Assembly: GCF_000143415.4 (NCBI RefSeq)
Contig: NW_003314263.1
Coordinates: forward strand, 1,948,749 to 2,012,748
From: Selaginella moellendorffii
Lineage: Eukaryota; Streptophyta; Lycopodiopsida; Selaginellales; Selaginellaceae
Direction of reading: 5' to 3'
DNA length: 64,000 nucleotides
The notes beneath the pieces were generated by a model that saw only the letters and a list, made by a program, of their open reading frames with translations, did no database searches and was not told where the DNA came from. This document shows positions 1 to 11,520 of this stretch, one piece after another (positions within the stretch are counted from its first letter, which is position 1; each line of letters starts with the position of its first letter). A program made the translations under genes and the position numbers.

Positions 1-655
1 TATCCCATATTACGTTTAAAGCGTTATCTATATCACTTCGAGTTACACTACTACGTATCCAGACAAATGCAGTTACTTTAATAAGACCACTAGTAAGAAT
101 AATTTTCCAGTTCGATTTTGATTAAGGGAACTATAAATACGATTTTCACAATTACAAATATCTTCTTCAGAAAATCTTAAAGAATAAGGTAAAAATCCCC
201 ATTTATATCCATCACTCAATGAGTATGCTTTGTTTAGCAGATAACATAAATGGAAAAAAACGTGAAAAATATTTCTTCATTTTCTCTACAAAATTATAAC
301 CAAATCGCAAAAAGACATATATATTCACCTTCCATTTTTTGGATGGTAAAACCAAGACTAAATGGTCCACAGATGGAACATTTTAAATGTTAAATCTGGC
401 CTTCGGTGATGCCATTTGAAATGGCTCCAAATTAGCCATTTGGTATGATAGTCTGCTGCATATAGCCATGGAAGCAAATGGAACCAGGTTAGTGAAAATG
501 GGCAACATGAATGGATGATTCACCTAAAGTTCCTGGTCTGTTCTACAGTCAACAATTCAAACTTGTTTCCAAATATGTCCACGTGGCTGTTTGACTCGAC
601 GTTTTTACGAGTTCTAAGACTCTTAGATATTAAAAGGTTAAGTTTCCTCAACCTT
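1..655. other. AT-rich intergenic, no gene seen
   Basis: This stretch is AT-rich and no open frame, RNA gene or repeat was recognised in it. It ends directly at the tRNA gene. Confidence 0.6.
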
Positions 656-726
656 GCGCAGCTGGTGTAGTGGTATCATAGTACCCTCCCACGGTACTGA
701 CCGGGGTTCGATTCCCCGGCTGCGCA
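656..726 (+). tRNA. tRNA-Gly (anticodon CCC)
   Basis: A complete 71-nt cloverleaf can be folded. The acceptor stem GCGCAGC pairs with GCTGCGC, followed by discriminator A. A five-pair anticodon stem, GTACC with GGTAC, closes the loop CTCCCAC, which places CCC at positions 34-36 and reads the GGG glycine codon. The T arm is CCGGG GTTCGAT TCCCGG-like and carries the B-box GGTTCGATTCC. No intron is seen and CCA is not encoded, as expected for a eukaryotic nuclear gene. It lies 59 bp upstream of the PPR start codon in the same direction. Confidence 0.93.
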
Positions 727-785
727 ACTTTTGAAGTGTCTTTTTGAAAAAGTTTATAACTTTATGAGAGTCGCCTAGGTAGTGG

Positions 786-2900
786 ATGCGCGAGCAGCAT
801 CAATTTTGTTCGCTACTTCGCAGTTTCTCCAAAGAGCGGTCCCTCGCCCGGATCAAAAGGCTTCACGGAATTCTGCGAGAGAATGGCTATGATCGAGATG
901 ATACAATGCTGGGAAATGTTCTTGTCCAGGCATATGGGAACTGCGGGAACATTGAGGAATCTCGATTCGTGTTTGGGAGGATCCGGCACAGGAACATCTT
1001 CTCGTGGACAATCCTTCTTGTGGCAAATGCCCAAAATGGGCATCTTGAGGACGCTAGGCTTGTCTTTGATAGAATGCCACAGAGGAATCTTATCGCATCT
1101 AATGCAATCCTTGCGGCGTTTTGTAAGTCTGGGGATTTTGAATCAGCCGAAGATATGTTTGAGAAAATGGAGACTAAAAACACTGTCACGTCGAACACAA
1201 TGCTTGCCGCATATGCCCAAAATCGGCATTTGGATAAAACTCAAAAGTTCTTTGATATAATATTTGATCGGGATGCTTTTAGCTGGTCGATTCTCGTCAA
1301 TGCTTTTGCACAATGCGGCTATATGGATCACGCAAAGAACATTTTTGACCTGGCTCCACAGAGAGATTCTTCCCTTTGGAACGCCGTCATTGCGGGATAT
1401 TCTAGAAATGGAGATTCCGCGTCTGCTTTGGCTACGTTTCATGCAATGGATCTCCAGCCGGATCAAATTACTTTCGTTTCAGCAATCGATGCATGTTCGA
1501 CTGTCGAGGAATTGGAAGAAGTTCGTGAAAAGTTGGCGAGCTTTGATTTCAGCACGGCGGTTTACGTGGGAAACGCATTAATTGCGACGTATGGAAAATG
1601 TGGTCAGAGCATTTGTGCTAGAGATGTCTTTGATCAAATGCCGGCAAGGGATGTTCAAACGTGGAATACCATTTTAGCGACATATGCCCAAGCAGGGCAC
1701 ATGCGAAATGCTCAAGACACCTTTGAGAGAATGCCATCTCGAGATGTAGTAACGTTCAACTCCATGGTGGCAGCTTTTTCTCAAGACCGCAATCTTTCCA
1801 AGGCCAAAGAAATCTTTGATGAATGTCCGTGTGTGAACTTACAGTCCTGGAATGCTTTGCTCGCAGGAGTTGTAAACAATGAGCTAGCAAAACAGGCCAT
1901 TACACTCTTTGTCTCGATGGACTGTGAGGGCCTCCAGCCGAACAAGCTCACATTCTTGGCTGCCCTAGATGCTGCTGCGATGCTATGCTCATTGTCTCTG
2001 AGTGAAAAGCTACACGACGAAGTCACAGTTCTTGGCTTCGAGTCAGACGTTTTCATTGGAACATCACTTGTGACCCTGTACGGAAGATGCGGCAACGTAC
2101 CGAAAGCAGCTGCGGTCTTTGAAACAATGCGTTCGAGAAATCTGGTATCTTGGAACGCTATGCTTGCAGCATATGCCCATAATGGGCACTGCAGGAAAGC
2201 CATTGGGCTGCTGAAAACAATGGACGTTTCGGGTGTTCGTCCCGATAACGTCACCTTTGTGAGCGTTGCAGACGCTTGCTCCAACCTCGGAAGCCTGGCA
2301 ACCTCTCGACTTGTTCACAAAACCATGGCCGAAAGCGTGATTGACAAAACAAACGACGTTACTCTTTGCAACTCACTCGTAAACATGTATGCAAAGTGTG
2401 GCAGCGCTCGAGATGCGTGGAAGGTCTTCACAGCAATGCCGAAGCGAAACGCCGTGACTTGGAACTCTATAGTTGCAGCATTTGCCCAGAACGATCGGCC
2501 GCGCGAGGCTATCCATCTCTTCAACTTGATGTGTCTGGAAGGTGGCGCTCCAAACGAAGTTACGCTCTTGAGCGTTCTCGCGGCTTGTAGTCACGCTGGG
2601 ATGGTCGGACGAGGCTGGAGTTTCTTCCATTCCATGAGAGATGACTTTGGGGTGGCGCCCAAGATGGAGCACTACGCGTGCCTGGCGGATCAACTGGGCC
2701 GAGCTGGGCATTTGAAAGATGCTCAAGGGATCATTGATATCATGCCTTACGAGCCCCACTCCAATGCTCGAGTGGCGCTGCTAAGTTCCTGCGGTGTTCA
2801 CGGCGATGTTTCGATTGGAAAGTGTGCGTTTGATGAGCTCGTCGCTTTCGATCCGGAGAACGGAGCTTCGTATGTATTGGCTTCCAACTTCAAAGACTAG
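786..2900 (+). CDS. PLS-type pentatricopeptide repeat protein, E1-like end
   Basis: A single-exon gene of 704 residues. After a short leader the protein is almost wholly tandem PPR units, many of them 31-residue S-like units with the pattern 'W/F-N-x-(I/M)-L-A-A-x-A-Q-x-G-H' followed by 'A-x-x-x-F-D-x-M-P'. Longer L/P-type units appear near residues 225-260 and 375-400. The last 60 or so residues ('MPYEPHSNARVALLSSCG...') match the E1 motif, and the protein ends there without an E2 or DYW deaminase domain. PLS proteins bind organellar RNA one base per repeat, often for C-to-U editing; lacking DYW, this one would need a deaminase partner. No clear transit peptide is visible. The ATG at 786 is the first in frame. 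The RNA target is unknown. Confidence 0.9.
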   Translation: MREQHQFCSLLRSFSKERSLARIKRLHGILRENGYDRDDTMLGNVLVQAYGNCGNIEESRFVFGRIRHRNIFSWTILLVANAQNGHLEDARLVFDRMPQRNLIASNAILAAFCKSGDFESAEDMFEKMETKNTVTSNTMLAAYAQNRHLDKTQKFFDIIFDRDAFSWSILVNAFAQCGYMDHAKNIFDLAPQRDSSLWNAVIAGYSRNGDSASALATFHAMDLQPDQITFVSAIDACSTVEELEEVREKLASFDFSTAVYVGNALIATYGKCGQSICARDVFDQMPARDVQTWNTILATYAQAGHMRNAQDTFERMPSRDVVTFNSMVAAFSQDRNLSKAKEIFDECPCVNLQSWNALLAGVVNNELAKQAITLFVSMDCEGLQPNKLTFLAALDAAAMLCSLSLSEKLHDEVTVLGFESDVFIGTSLVTLYGRCGNVPKAAAVFETMRSRNLVSWNAMLAAYAHNGHCRKAIGLLKTMDVSGVRPDNVTFVSVADACSNLGSLATSRLVHKTMAESVIDKTNDVTLCNSLVNMYAKCGSARDAWKVFTAMPKRNAVTWNSIVAAFAQNDRPREAIHLFNLMCLEGGAPNEVTLLSVLAACSHAGMVGRGWSFFHSMRDDFGVAPKMEHYACLADQLGRAGHLKDAQGIIDIMPYEPHSNARVALLSSCGVHGDVSIGKCAFDELVAFDPENGASYVLASNFKD

Positions 2901-2949
2901 ACGCTCTGATCTGTGGATGCAGTTTCTTTCGAAGAGTGATGCTGTAAAA

Positions 2950-3132
2950 ATACAAAGATGGAGTGGCTAAGATGATTCTAGGATGGAGCAAGCAGCTCGC
3001 ACTGATAGTTTTGTACCTCGACACTAAACTTACAAACGGAAGCCTCTTCTTGCTCCTCGTCCTGCTGTTGCTGCTGCTGCTGCTGCAGCTGGCCATGCCT
3101 AGTTTGCTGCGCCTCCATCCTCCTTCGCAACT
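2950..3132 (-). other. Glutamine-rich open stretch downstream of the AP2 gene
   Basis: On the minus strand, immediately after the AP2 gene's stop, an open frame encodes a run of about eight glutamines followed by acidic residues, ending at about 2982. It is out of frame with the AP2 exon. No credible intron links them: the only GT-AG candidate is 28 bp and leads to a stop. It may be a 3'UTR, or the C terminus of an alternative isoform. Confidence 0.3.
3062..3092. repeat. CTG/CAG trinucleotide repeat
   Basis: A short imperfect CTG run on the plus strand, which reads CAG (polyglutamine) on the minus strand. It lies just past the 3' end of the AP2 gene. Confidence 0.8.
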
Positions 3133-3962
3133 CTAGAGACATGAGTTTAGCCTGAGTGGCAATGAAACACGAGGCTTACTCTTGTTTGCAATCTCCTTTC
3201 TCGTGAGATCGAGAAACTCTTCCCAGGTGAGAGCATCCAGTTCGAGTTTAACGGTCTGAGAGAGCTCAAAGTTTGGGACCCTTCCACACATGTAAGCGGC
3301 CCTGCGAAGCCAAAGTTAGAAGGACTAGCGAGAGGCTTCACGCAATGAAGGAGAAGATATAGAAACTATACCCAAAAAACTAGCTAACCTGTCGTAGAGA
3401 TGAGCGGCATCTTCCTTTGTGGAGACAGTTCCAAGGTGCACTTGTTTCTTGCCGACTTTGATCGCGGATTGCCACTTCATGTTTTTGAAATAAACACCTC
3501 GCAAGCACAAGGTGTTGTGCTTCTTCCTCTGGTAAGTTCGCTTCTTTATCTCAAACTCTACACACCAGGAAGAAAGTTTAAGCATGTCGACATAGTTGTG
3601 ATTGTTTTGATCAATCGCTTACCAGCACTACGAGAACGAGAATGAGCACCATTCCCCGCTCCACTGCCAGTAGGCGATGAAAACTTCGCCAAAAGGCTCT
3701 AAAAGAGAAACAAATCGCGATAAGAAACAAGACCGACCAAGTTCCTCTCTACCTAGATCTTTACTTCATGCGAAACGAAGCTACTCCATACCTTGCTGCT
3801 TGTTTCAGGAGTACAAGGTCGCAAAGTTCTCTTCTTCCGTCGCTTAACAATCACTGTGCAAGCAAACAAGTCAAATGAGCTAAACGAATGGAGAAAAAAG
3901 GAGAGATTGAGGAGCTAACCTGCGGAAGCAGCGATTAATCGACGCCTTCTGATGCTAACCAT
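3133..3962 (-). CDS. Single-AP2-domain transcription factor, At4g13040-like
   Basis: Five exons on the minus strand: 3962-3920, 3853-3792, 3698-3623, 3557-3389 and 3301-3133. Together they give 172 residues with no internal stop. The N terminus is basic (MVSIRRRRLIAASA). Exon 4 carries the AP2 domain, with 'RGVYFKNMKW', 'VHLGTVSTKEDAAHLYDR' and, across the junction, 'AAYMCGRVPNFEL'. The 'YFKNMKWQ.AIKV.KK..HLGT' and 'RAA.MCGR.PNFEL' signatures are those of the unusual single-AP2 group around Arabidopsis At4g13040 rather than typical ERF or DREB proteins; this rests on remembered family features. A probable 5'UTR intron lies at about 4050-3977. The C terminus is uncertain because a glutamine-rich frame follows. 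Expected role: nuclear DNA-binding regulator. Confidence 0.8.
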
Positions 3963-4674
3963 GGAGTAGTATCCTGTCACAGCGTCACTCGTCAGCGAAT
4001 CCGGGAAGAAAACCTCCCTTGCGCTAGAAATCTTCGAGAGAACACTCACCTGGTGATTTAAGACGAATTTCTTGCTCCTTGCCAGCAGCCGATGCCGCAT
4101 TTGCAGATTTAGCTCGCTACACCGCAGCGCTACACGTGCTCGCTCGCGCGTTTAGGGTTCTTCTCTCGCGCACGGACATAGACTGTCGGAAAAACCCACA
4201 ATCCACTTTCCAGCTGTATATTCCGTTACTTGACGGTATGTTCCTCCTCCCTTTAAACCCTTTCACTGTCGTGAATATTCTTATTTTAGTACCGTTGGTA
4301 CTGCTAGGTCAAAGCGATGGCGCTTCGTTGATCGAGGTAACTCTCTTAGGGCTTTGCGATTCTTCTTATCGCATGCTTGCTCGATCTCTGGCCGTTCTGC
4401 GATTTAGCGCGCGAGTAAATCCATCGCCAGTGATTTTTCGCTGGAAATTGGATCATGGATCGGATTGCCGCTTGAATGTTCTTTATTCTTTGCAGCTTTT
4501 CTGTGTGGTGCATGTATTTATCTTTCGAATGTGATTTTTTATTTCTCACGTCCTTCCTGACAGTCAAGTTTCCAGAAGAAGTGTTTTTTTTTTTTTGTTC
4601 TTTTATCCGGAAGGAGAGAAAGAGGAAGGCAACCAAAATTACAGGATATGGACATTTCGTCCGGTTTCTAGTTT
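3963..4674. other. Intergenic between AP2 gene start and receptor-kinase 3' end
   Basis: Holds the 5' leader and promoter of the minus-strand AP2 gene and the 3' flank of the receptor-kinase gene. Open frames on both strands look like chance: no family match and no conserved splice structure. Confidence 0.6.
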
Positions 4675-7600
4675 CTATACCGATGAAACTTCGAGTACCT
4701 CCGAATGGCTGCTTTTCTGGCTCGCTATCACCGGTGTTGACACCTTGAGAGCCGACGATTCCTCCGAGGTATGCTTCACTTCTCTGAGCAAAACAACCAC
4801 TTCTCTCATGGTTGGTCTTCCAGATGGCTTGGAGTTCGTGCAAAGCAGTGCTATCCCGAGAACTTGGAGCATCTCCTGGACTTCGGGGTCGGGCATTCCT
4901 TGCATCCTCGGCTCGAGCACCTCCACCGCGGAAGCCGACGTCTTCAGCTGCTCGCGTATCCACTTGACGAGGTCAACGCCTTCGCCGAATTCGTGCTCTA
5001 CAGCTCGTTTGTTGGTGAGGATCTCGAGCAGCACGACACCGAATGCGTACACATCGTTCTTGGTGGTGATCTTTAAGGTGTAGCCGTATTCTGGAGGGGA
5101 TGAGTAAAGCACTAAGTCACGGATGGCAATGAAAACAAAAGGTGGTACAAACCTGGGGCGATGTAGCCGTATGAGCCAGCGATCCTCGACACGGTTTTGG
5201 CACTCCGAGACACGTCCATCAGCTTGGCAACTCCAAAGTCTGCTATGCGAGCTTCCAGCTGGGAATCGATGAGAATGTTGGTGGACTTGATATCCCGGTG
5301 GACTATCGGCGGCACCGAGTCGTGATGGAGGTATGCCAGGCCTTCGGCAGCGCCAAGAGCGATGTTGTAGCGGACAGTCCAGTCGAGAGATTTCTGCTCC
5401 AGCAAAAGATCCGCAAGGCTGCCGTTTGGCATAAACTCGTACAGCAGCAGCATGGTGTCCTGGTTTGTACAGTAGCCGAGGAGACGAAGGATATTGCGGT
5501 GTCTTATCTGGCTCAGCGTGTCCACCTCGAGCTCGAACGGGATTCCGGAGCTGGACTCGCCTTTAGTCGTCATCCACAGGCTCTTCACGGCGAGAACTTC
5601 TCCGTTTGGCATCGCGCATTTGTAGACAGTTCCCGAGCTCCCGCGGCCGATGACGTTCGACGAGACGAGGTTCTCCAAGACATCAGTCAGTGCAAAGTTG
5701 AGCCTCTGGAAGGTGGTCAACTTCCAGGACCCGGGTGGATCCTGTTCGTGGTCCCACTCCCGGCTGGCGTTCCTCCTGGACGAAGAGACGACGCATATCA
5801 ATGCGCCGAGCAGTATCATCAGTCCCATGCCGAGCCCGAGAATGGCAGCTATGAGACTTCTTCGAGTGTGTGACGACTTACGTGACCGTTGTTCCGAGGC
5901 CGAGCATGCAGTCGATTCGCCGTTCCCGCAAAGTCCCGGGTTGCCAACGTATGCCGTGGGTGTCATGTTTCGGAAAACCGGGGAGTCGGGCAGCGGGCCT
6001 TTAAAGTTGTTGAAGGAAACGTTGAGATACGACAAGCCCAGGGTGCTGAGCGGCGCTAGAGTTCCTGTCAGATTGTTGTGGGACAAGTCCAAAGACTCGA
6101 GTCTCGATAGGTGGAGAAACTCTTTCGGAATCGGGCCCTGGAGCTGGTTGAAGCTGAGATTAAGTCCCATCTGCAAGCTGGTCATGGTTCCTAGAGACGG
6201 AGGAATGCTTCCAGCGAGACGGTTGCCACCGAGATCGAGCAAGCTCAATCTGGAACACCCGCTAAGTTCTCCGGGGACCGATCCCGTCAGCCGGTTGTCG
6301 TTGAGCTTAAGAAGCACCACATCGCCGAGACTGCCTAGTGCCGGAGGAATTGAGCCGTCGAGCCTGTTGAAGGAGAGGTCGAGCTTGTAGAGATTGGCGA
6401 GGCCACCAAACGTTGTCGGGATGCTTCCAGAGAGCTTGTTGCCGTGCAAGTCGAGCATTTGCAAGCTGGTTACTTTTCCCATGGCCAGAGGGAGGCTGCC
6501 TGTGAAGCGATTCCCGGAGAGCTCTACATACGTCAAATTCGGCAGCTTGCTGATGCTCTCGGGGATGCTCCCGCTCATGTTGTTCTGCTGGAGACGAAGC
6601 CGGTTCAAGCTGAGACACTGGCCTATAGCTTCCGGGATGGGACCAACCAGCTGGTTTGCGAACAAGTTGAGGTACATGATATTCTCGAGCTGGAAGATTT
6701 CCTTCGGAAGTGGCCCCGAGAGCTGGTTGCTGGAGAGGTCGATCCGGAAAAGCTGCCTGCAGTTCCCAAGAGTTGCCGGGATTGTACCAGTGAGCTCGTT
6801 GTCCCAGACGTTCAAAGTCTCCAGGTGCTCGAGACGGCCCAACTCCAACGGGATACTTCCGGACAGGTCGTTGGACTGCAGTTCGATATCGACCAGGAAG
6901 GTGCAATTGGAAAGCTCCACTGGGATTGATCCGGTCAGCCTGTTCAAGCTCAAGTCCAAGTATTGCAGCTGCTTGAGCTTTCCGAGCTCTTTTGGAATGG
7001 GACCGTCGAGCAAGTTCTGGGGGATATCCAGCTGGACGAGGTTGTAGCAATTGCCGAGCTCCGGAGGAATGCTGCCTTCGAGGCTGTTGTTCCATATCCA
7101 GAGCGCTTCCAGGTTCTCGAGCCGGCCATACGCGTATGGAATCTCACCTGTGAGCTTGTTCTCGAAGAGGGACAGCTCCAAGAGGTGCGTGCAGTTTCCG
7201 AGCTCCGCTGGGAGCGCTCCACTGAGCGAGTTCTGATGCAGATAGAGCGAGCGGAGCTTCGTCAAGCGGCCAATACTGGATGGAATGCTGCCTGTGAGTA
7301 AGTTCGTAGCAAAACCCAGAATTGTCAAGCTCTCACAGTTGCCAATCTCAGGGGGTATGGAACCTGTCAAGGCATTTCCTCCTGCTCGTACCTCTTGGAG
7401 TTTTTGAAGCTTTCCAATCCACGCTGGGATGCTGCCGCTGAGATGGTTGTCGGAGATGTAGAGAAGCTGGAGTTTGAGACAAGAAGCAAGAGTCGCAGGA
7501 ATCCCTCCGGACAAGAAGTTATGATTGAGGTGGAGCTCTTCCAGGTTGACCAGGTTCCCGAGCTCCCGCGGGATTTTTCCTATGAGCTGGTTGTGCTGGA

Positions 7601-7973
7601 GGTCGAGCGTTGTCAAAGCGGTGCAGTTTCCAAGCTGTGGAGGGATCTGGCTGGATATGTTGGCACTGGACAAGTTGAGAGTTTGCAGCGATGTGAGAAG
7701 TCCAAACTCAGCAGGAATGGTGGCTTGAAGATCCATGTAAGCAAGTGAGACGCTGACAACTTGACGCAAAGAAGAGCACTCGACACCAATCCAACCGCTG
7801 CAAGGATCACCTTGCGAAGCATTCCAACTCGACTCCAGTACGCTCCTGCTGCTGCCTTGTGCCGAGCCGAGGAGTGCGAGCAAAGCCTTGGCTCCCGGCG
7901 ACGGCGATACGGATTGACCGAGAAGGAGCGAGCCGAGCAGCAGCGTCCAGAAGAGGAGAAGGAAGCATCCCAT
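4675..7973 (-). CDS. LRR receptor-like kinase, subfamily XI
   Basis: Two exons, 7973-5153 and 5090-4675, separated by a 62-bp intron, encode 1,078 residues. An N-terminal hydrophobic signal peptide is followed by a paired-cysteine cap ('GDPCSGWIGVEC') and about two dozen plant-type LRRs (LxxLxLxxNxLxGxIPxxLGN) to about residue 650. A second cysteine pair comes next, a transmembrane helix lies near 705-728, and the rest is a Ser/Thr kinase. The kinase has the ATP-site lysine in 'LAVKSLW', the RD-type catalytic loop 'HRDIKSTNIL' near 890, 'DFGVAKL', and 'APEYGY' across the splice junction. Closest family remembered is the At1g34110/RGF1-receptor branch of LRR-XI, plasma-membrane receptors for small peptides. 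The ligand is unknown. All catalytic motifs look intact. Confidence 0.93.
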
Positions 7974-8370
7974 TTTGCGGTGCCGTGTTCTTCCTTCTCC
8001 TCTTTCTCTTCTTCCAAATGCCGGTATGTTTGCTCGCTCTGCCGGGACTTATTCTAAACTCCGTGGTGATATTTTCCCTGCTAGAGCTGCGAGCTTGGAG
8101 GACAAGTCCCTCTTCATTACAAGCGCGCAGTTGGCAATCAATCAACAGCGGACCTGAAGAGACAAAACAGCTACCATATGGCTACTCCGTCGATAGATCC
8201 GCTGATCAAAATGTGGTCTCGCTGCTGGCTGCCAAAGTATGTGAGGGGGAATGCGAAAACACCACTCAGTGCCTGTCGGTCCTCGATGTTTTCTTTTAAG
8301 GCTACAGCAGAAGAGAAGCAATCAGGCAGGCGGCGGGCTAACACGGCAGCACCGCTCCATCACTCTTAAC

Positions 8371-8390
8371 TCTCTCTCTCTCTCTCTCCC

Positions 8391-8430
<40 letters not shown>
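8371..8430. repeat. (CT)n microsatellite
   Basis: About 60 bp of nearly pure CT on the plus strand, which is GA on the receptor-kinase sense strand. It lies about 400 bp upstream of that start codon, where GA/CT repeats are common in plant promoters. Confidence 0.9.
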
Positions 8431-8434
<4 letters not shown>

Positions 8435-9097
8435 CTTAAGTTTTCTGAAAGCTTTTTTTCTACGACTAAAGCCTTTCTGTATTCATGTGCAGGGGGAAGG
8501 ACGAGGACAATGTGATCCAAGCAGCGATCCAAGCAGCGACTACGCAAAAGTTGGCCACCTCAACCGGAGATGACGACAGACAAGTAAGCCCCTCGCTCCC
8601 TCCCTGCTGCTTGCAATGTCATCTAGAACCAAGTGGCTCCCCTCGCGAACTTTTCTCTGCCGCTGTGCTGCAAGCGTAAAACTTTGATTTTATTTTTTCA
8701 AATCTTGCCTCTCCAGCCATGCCCTGGGTGTTACTCACTTTTTCTCAGGCCAAGGACCTCCAGATTTCACCATCAGGGCCAGAATCAATGCAGTAGCCCC
8801 AGAAAAACAGCAGAGAGCCGCCAGTGCTTGTAGAAAGAATGGCAGCGCAGCGATAAGAGCGAAGGAGAGAGAGAAGGAGAAAACAAAGAACTAGTGAGGC
8901 GCTCTCTGCTGTACAAGCCTGAGCCCGAGTGAAGCCTTAGCACTCTCCTTTTCGCTGCTGCCATGCATTGGTGGTGCTGTTGTTGCTGCTTTCTTTCTCA
9001 CTCTCCCCTCTCTCTCATAGTTGTTCCTCCTTCATTTCTGTGTGTGTGTGGTCTTTTTATATTCTTCCTGTCTGTCTTCCTGACTACAGAGCTGTGC

Positions 9098-9101
<4 letters not shown>

Positions 9102-9138
<37 letters not shown>
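9102..9138. repeat. (CT)n microsatellite
   Basis: A 37-bp pure CT run on the plus strand. Confidence 0.9.
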
Positions 9139-9140
<2 letters not shown>

Positions 9141-9285
9141 CTGGTTTGTTTTTTTTGTTTTTCGTTCTCGGGAAAAAAAGTGTTATGGCTACTTTTTTTC
9201 TTCCCGGCTCCTGACAGTTATGGCATGGTCCCCTCAGAGTTCATTTAATCAAATGAATTGTTTTCCTATCGCTCATACAGGAAGC

Positions 9286-10548
9286 ATGAGAGATTTCGAC
9301 CTGTGTGGTGAGTGACTGAGAACGATATATTCCCGCTCCTCTACTACACTGTGTGGTCCTCGAGCTAGAACTATGTTCATATTTTAATACTTGTTTCCTT
9401 TTCATTGCCTTTTTGCCCCTCCAACTTTGCTTTCTTTGTGGTGGATAATGTTTTCTTTTTTTGGGTGAGCGCAGCACTGATTTTCACGAGTTTTCCAGAT
9501 TCGGGAATCTCACCCGTGGGATTAGTGCGGCCGGTGCACGAGACTAAATTTGTGGAGCTTATTAAGTGCGTGCTGGTGGCTACGACTTTGAGACGATCTT
9601 TGATCTCTTGCTACTTCGGGCTCCAAGGCGGATCTGCTTCCTCTACAAGGTACAGCCATTTCTTAACTTTTGCTTGTTTATTCTCCCTGGTCGGTAAGAC
9701 TGCGTCAAAATCTTACGCATCTTACCGCTCTCGTTTTCTGCAGTGCACAGGATGTTCTCGGTGACTAATGCCAAGACTTATTTAAAGAGGTGAGCGCCGC
9801 GTTCTGAGTTAAGTTAAAACTGGTGTTTTCACTCGCAGGTTCTCGCTACCGGAATGACGTCAATGTTCTCTCCATCGATTCACCGTGGCTTAGGTGTGAT
9901 GCCTCTCTCAATCAAGCTCCTGCTCGTTTTTCTAAGTTCTCCTACTTTAAAGTTTCTGGTACTACCTACAGTGGCTGGCTGACTGTTTCGCTTGTACAGG
10001 AGCGCGACTTTGTCTAGTCCCTCAAAGGTGGAGGTGGCGGAGTGGAAGTATACGCGACAAAATGAGAAGCTACATAGGTATGCTAGCTATGGGCAAATTG
10101 TGGTCCTTTCTCTTTGATACCATAACACACTTCTGCCTGCTTTTCCTGCCGCTGGGTGCTCCTTTCTGGGGGTTTGTTGTTTGGTTGAAGTGGAGAAAGG
10201 GAGAGGTGTATGTAAGCTAGAGGATCTTACCCTATAGTGTCCAGTCTACTCCAGCCAGAAGCCGCTAGAGGTCACTATTCCCCACTAAGTTCTCTTTTCT
10301 CTCTCTCTCTCTGAGCAGCCTTCGTTTCCCTTGTCCTCCTCTTAACGTGCTCTGACTGTATGTACAAGGTAAGATATTGTGTGTATGCTACTGTTCAATG
10401 ATACTCGTTACTTAGCTCTTGTCGGGATTGGCATGAGGTTCTCTTGTGCTGCAACTAACATAATGGAAGTTTTAGATTATACGTGGCAAATATTCGTTTG
10501 GTGGAGGAGAGGATGGGAATGAGCGGAGCTGAGCTCAACAATGTGTAG
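9286..10548 (+). pseudogene. Spliced gene of unknown family, copy 1, with a frame-breaking insertion
   Basis: Successive exon-like blocks with good splice sites are 9286-9307 (ATG), 9499-9649, 9751-9789, 10000-10077, 10319-10368 and 10476-10548. Frames join across the first junctions (MRDFDLC / DSGISPVG... / MFSVTNAK... / SATLSSPSKVEVAEW...). In the fifth block this copy carries 2 extra bases relative to the inverted copy (near 10346), turning 'PPLNALTVCTR' into 'PPLNVL-stop'. The last block reads 'LYVANIRLVEERMGMSGAE' before a TAG. I do not recognise the family. It is the left part of a large inverted duplication. Exon chaining is inference. Confidence 0.4.
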
Positions 10549-10770
10549 CTGCTGGCTGGCCTCTGCTAATCATTGTCATTGTTGGTGGTGATCCATATTC
10601 TCAATCGGCTATGCTGGAAGCGAGCACAAGGTACTTGAATTCTAGCGAGTTTCTATTTTGGAGTTTGGCAAGGAGCCACATAGCTACAAACCTTGTTGTT
10701 CCCCGCAGAGTTTTTCCTTATTGACTAATGGCTACATTCCTTTTGAATACAGACGAGCGAGCTATAGGCT

Positions 10771-11520
10771 ATGGAGTTTATAATCTGGGCCAGCGTTAGT
10801 TATCAGGTACTTAAAACGTTTTTCCCGTCTCTTTCTCTCTTCCTGCTGTTCATTGATGTTGTTCCTAGGATCGATTCGTCTTCACCATGTATTCCAGTGG
10901 ATTCTATGCGGAGGAGCATTATGCAAGTCGCGGCAAAGCTTGTGCTGGACAGAATTTGTTTGGCATTTGGTGGGATCCTTTTGACGGCGTTATATCCGAC
11001 CATTGACTAATCTCTACATCGCAGGCTTGTCAGAATCAACTCTGGATCTTTACGATGGATTGTCACAGAACAGTGAACGCAAACTCGTTGTTGATCCATT
11101 CTCCAGCAAAATAGAATTGAGTTGTCAACGCGAGCACCAACGAAAGGTAAGTGGCTTCACTTTTTGGAAGCTATGCACTTTATCCGTCGACTACTGCTGA
11201 TGTCGGATTGATTCCATTGTCGTAGAATACTTGCGTCGTTTCTTGATCACTGCTGAGCGAATCACGAGCATTTCCACAGAATCTTTAGTACCAATCTACG
11301 GCGATTTTAGTCACAATCAGCTGTGCGATGGTTCGATCATAGAGGTACGTTTGGGCTATTTTTCTCCCGAAACATGGAATTTTGCTGAATGCTTTATTTT
11401 CTCCTTTTGTTCTTTACCCTTGGCATTTTGGAGGACGTCCACTTAACTGGCAAGGCAGTCCACTTGCGAACAGGGTTCCGTGGCATGACTTTCCGGTTTA
11501 GATTTCGAGGTGCCATATCT
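10771..11520 (+). other. Further exon-like blocks of an unknown gene
   Basis: Open blocks with flanking splice-like sites lie at about 10881-10976, 11024-11146 ('LSESTLDLYDGLSQNSERK...'), 11226-11344 ('YLRRFLITAERITSIS...') and from 11434 ('DVHLTGKAVHLRTGFRGM...'). The last two join in phase. The 11146/11226 junction does not, so either a splice site is misplaced or the locus is broken. All blocks recur in the inverted copy. The product is unknown, and it may belong with the locus just upstream. Confidence 0.3.

Larger units (their letters stand above)
7974..9285. other. Receptor-kinase promoter side; pyrimidine-rich intergenic DNA
   Basis: Upstream of the minus-strand receptor kinase. It contains two CT microsatellites and many short pyrimidine tracts. 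No supported gene was seen; the open frames are short and compositionally biased. Confidence 0.6.

Noticed and set aside
4079-5083. Open frames on the plus strand around 4.1-5.1 kb
   Set aside because: Those over 4675-5083 are shadows of the receptor-kinase exon; the rest lack any domain or splice evidence.
9823-10017. 64-codon frame in the unknown locus copy 1
   Set aside because: It lies in what reads as an intron, since exon 9751-9789 joins in frame to 10000, and the inverted copy does not keep it.
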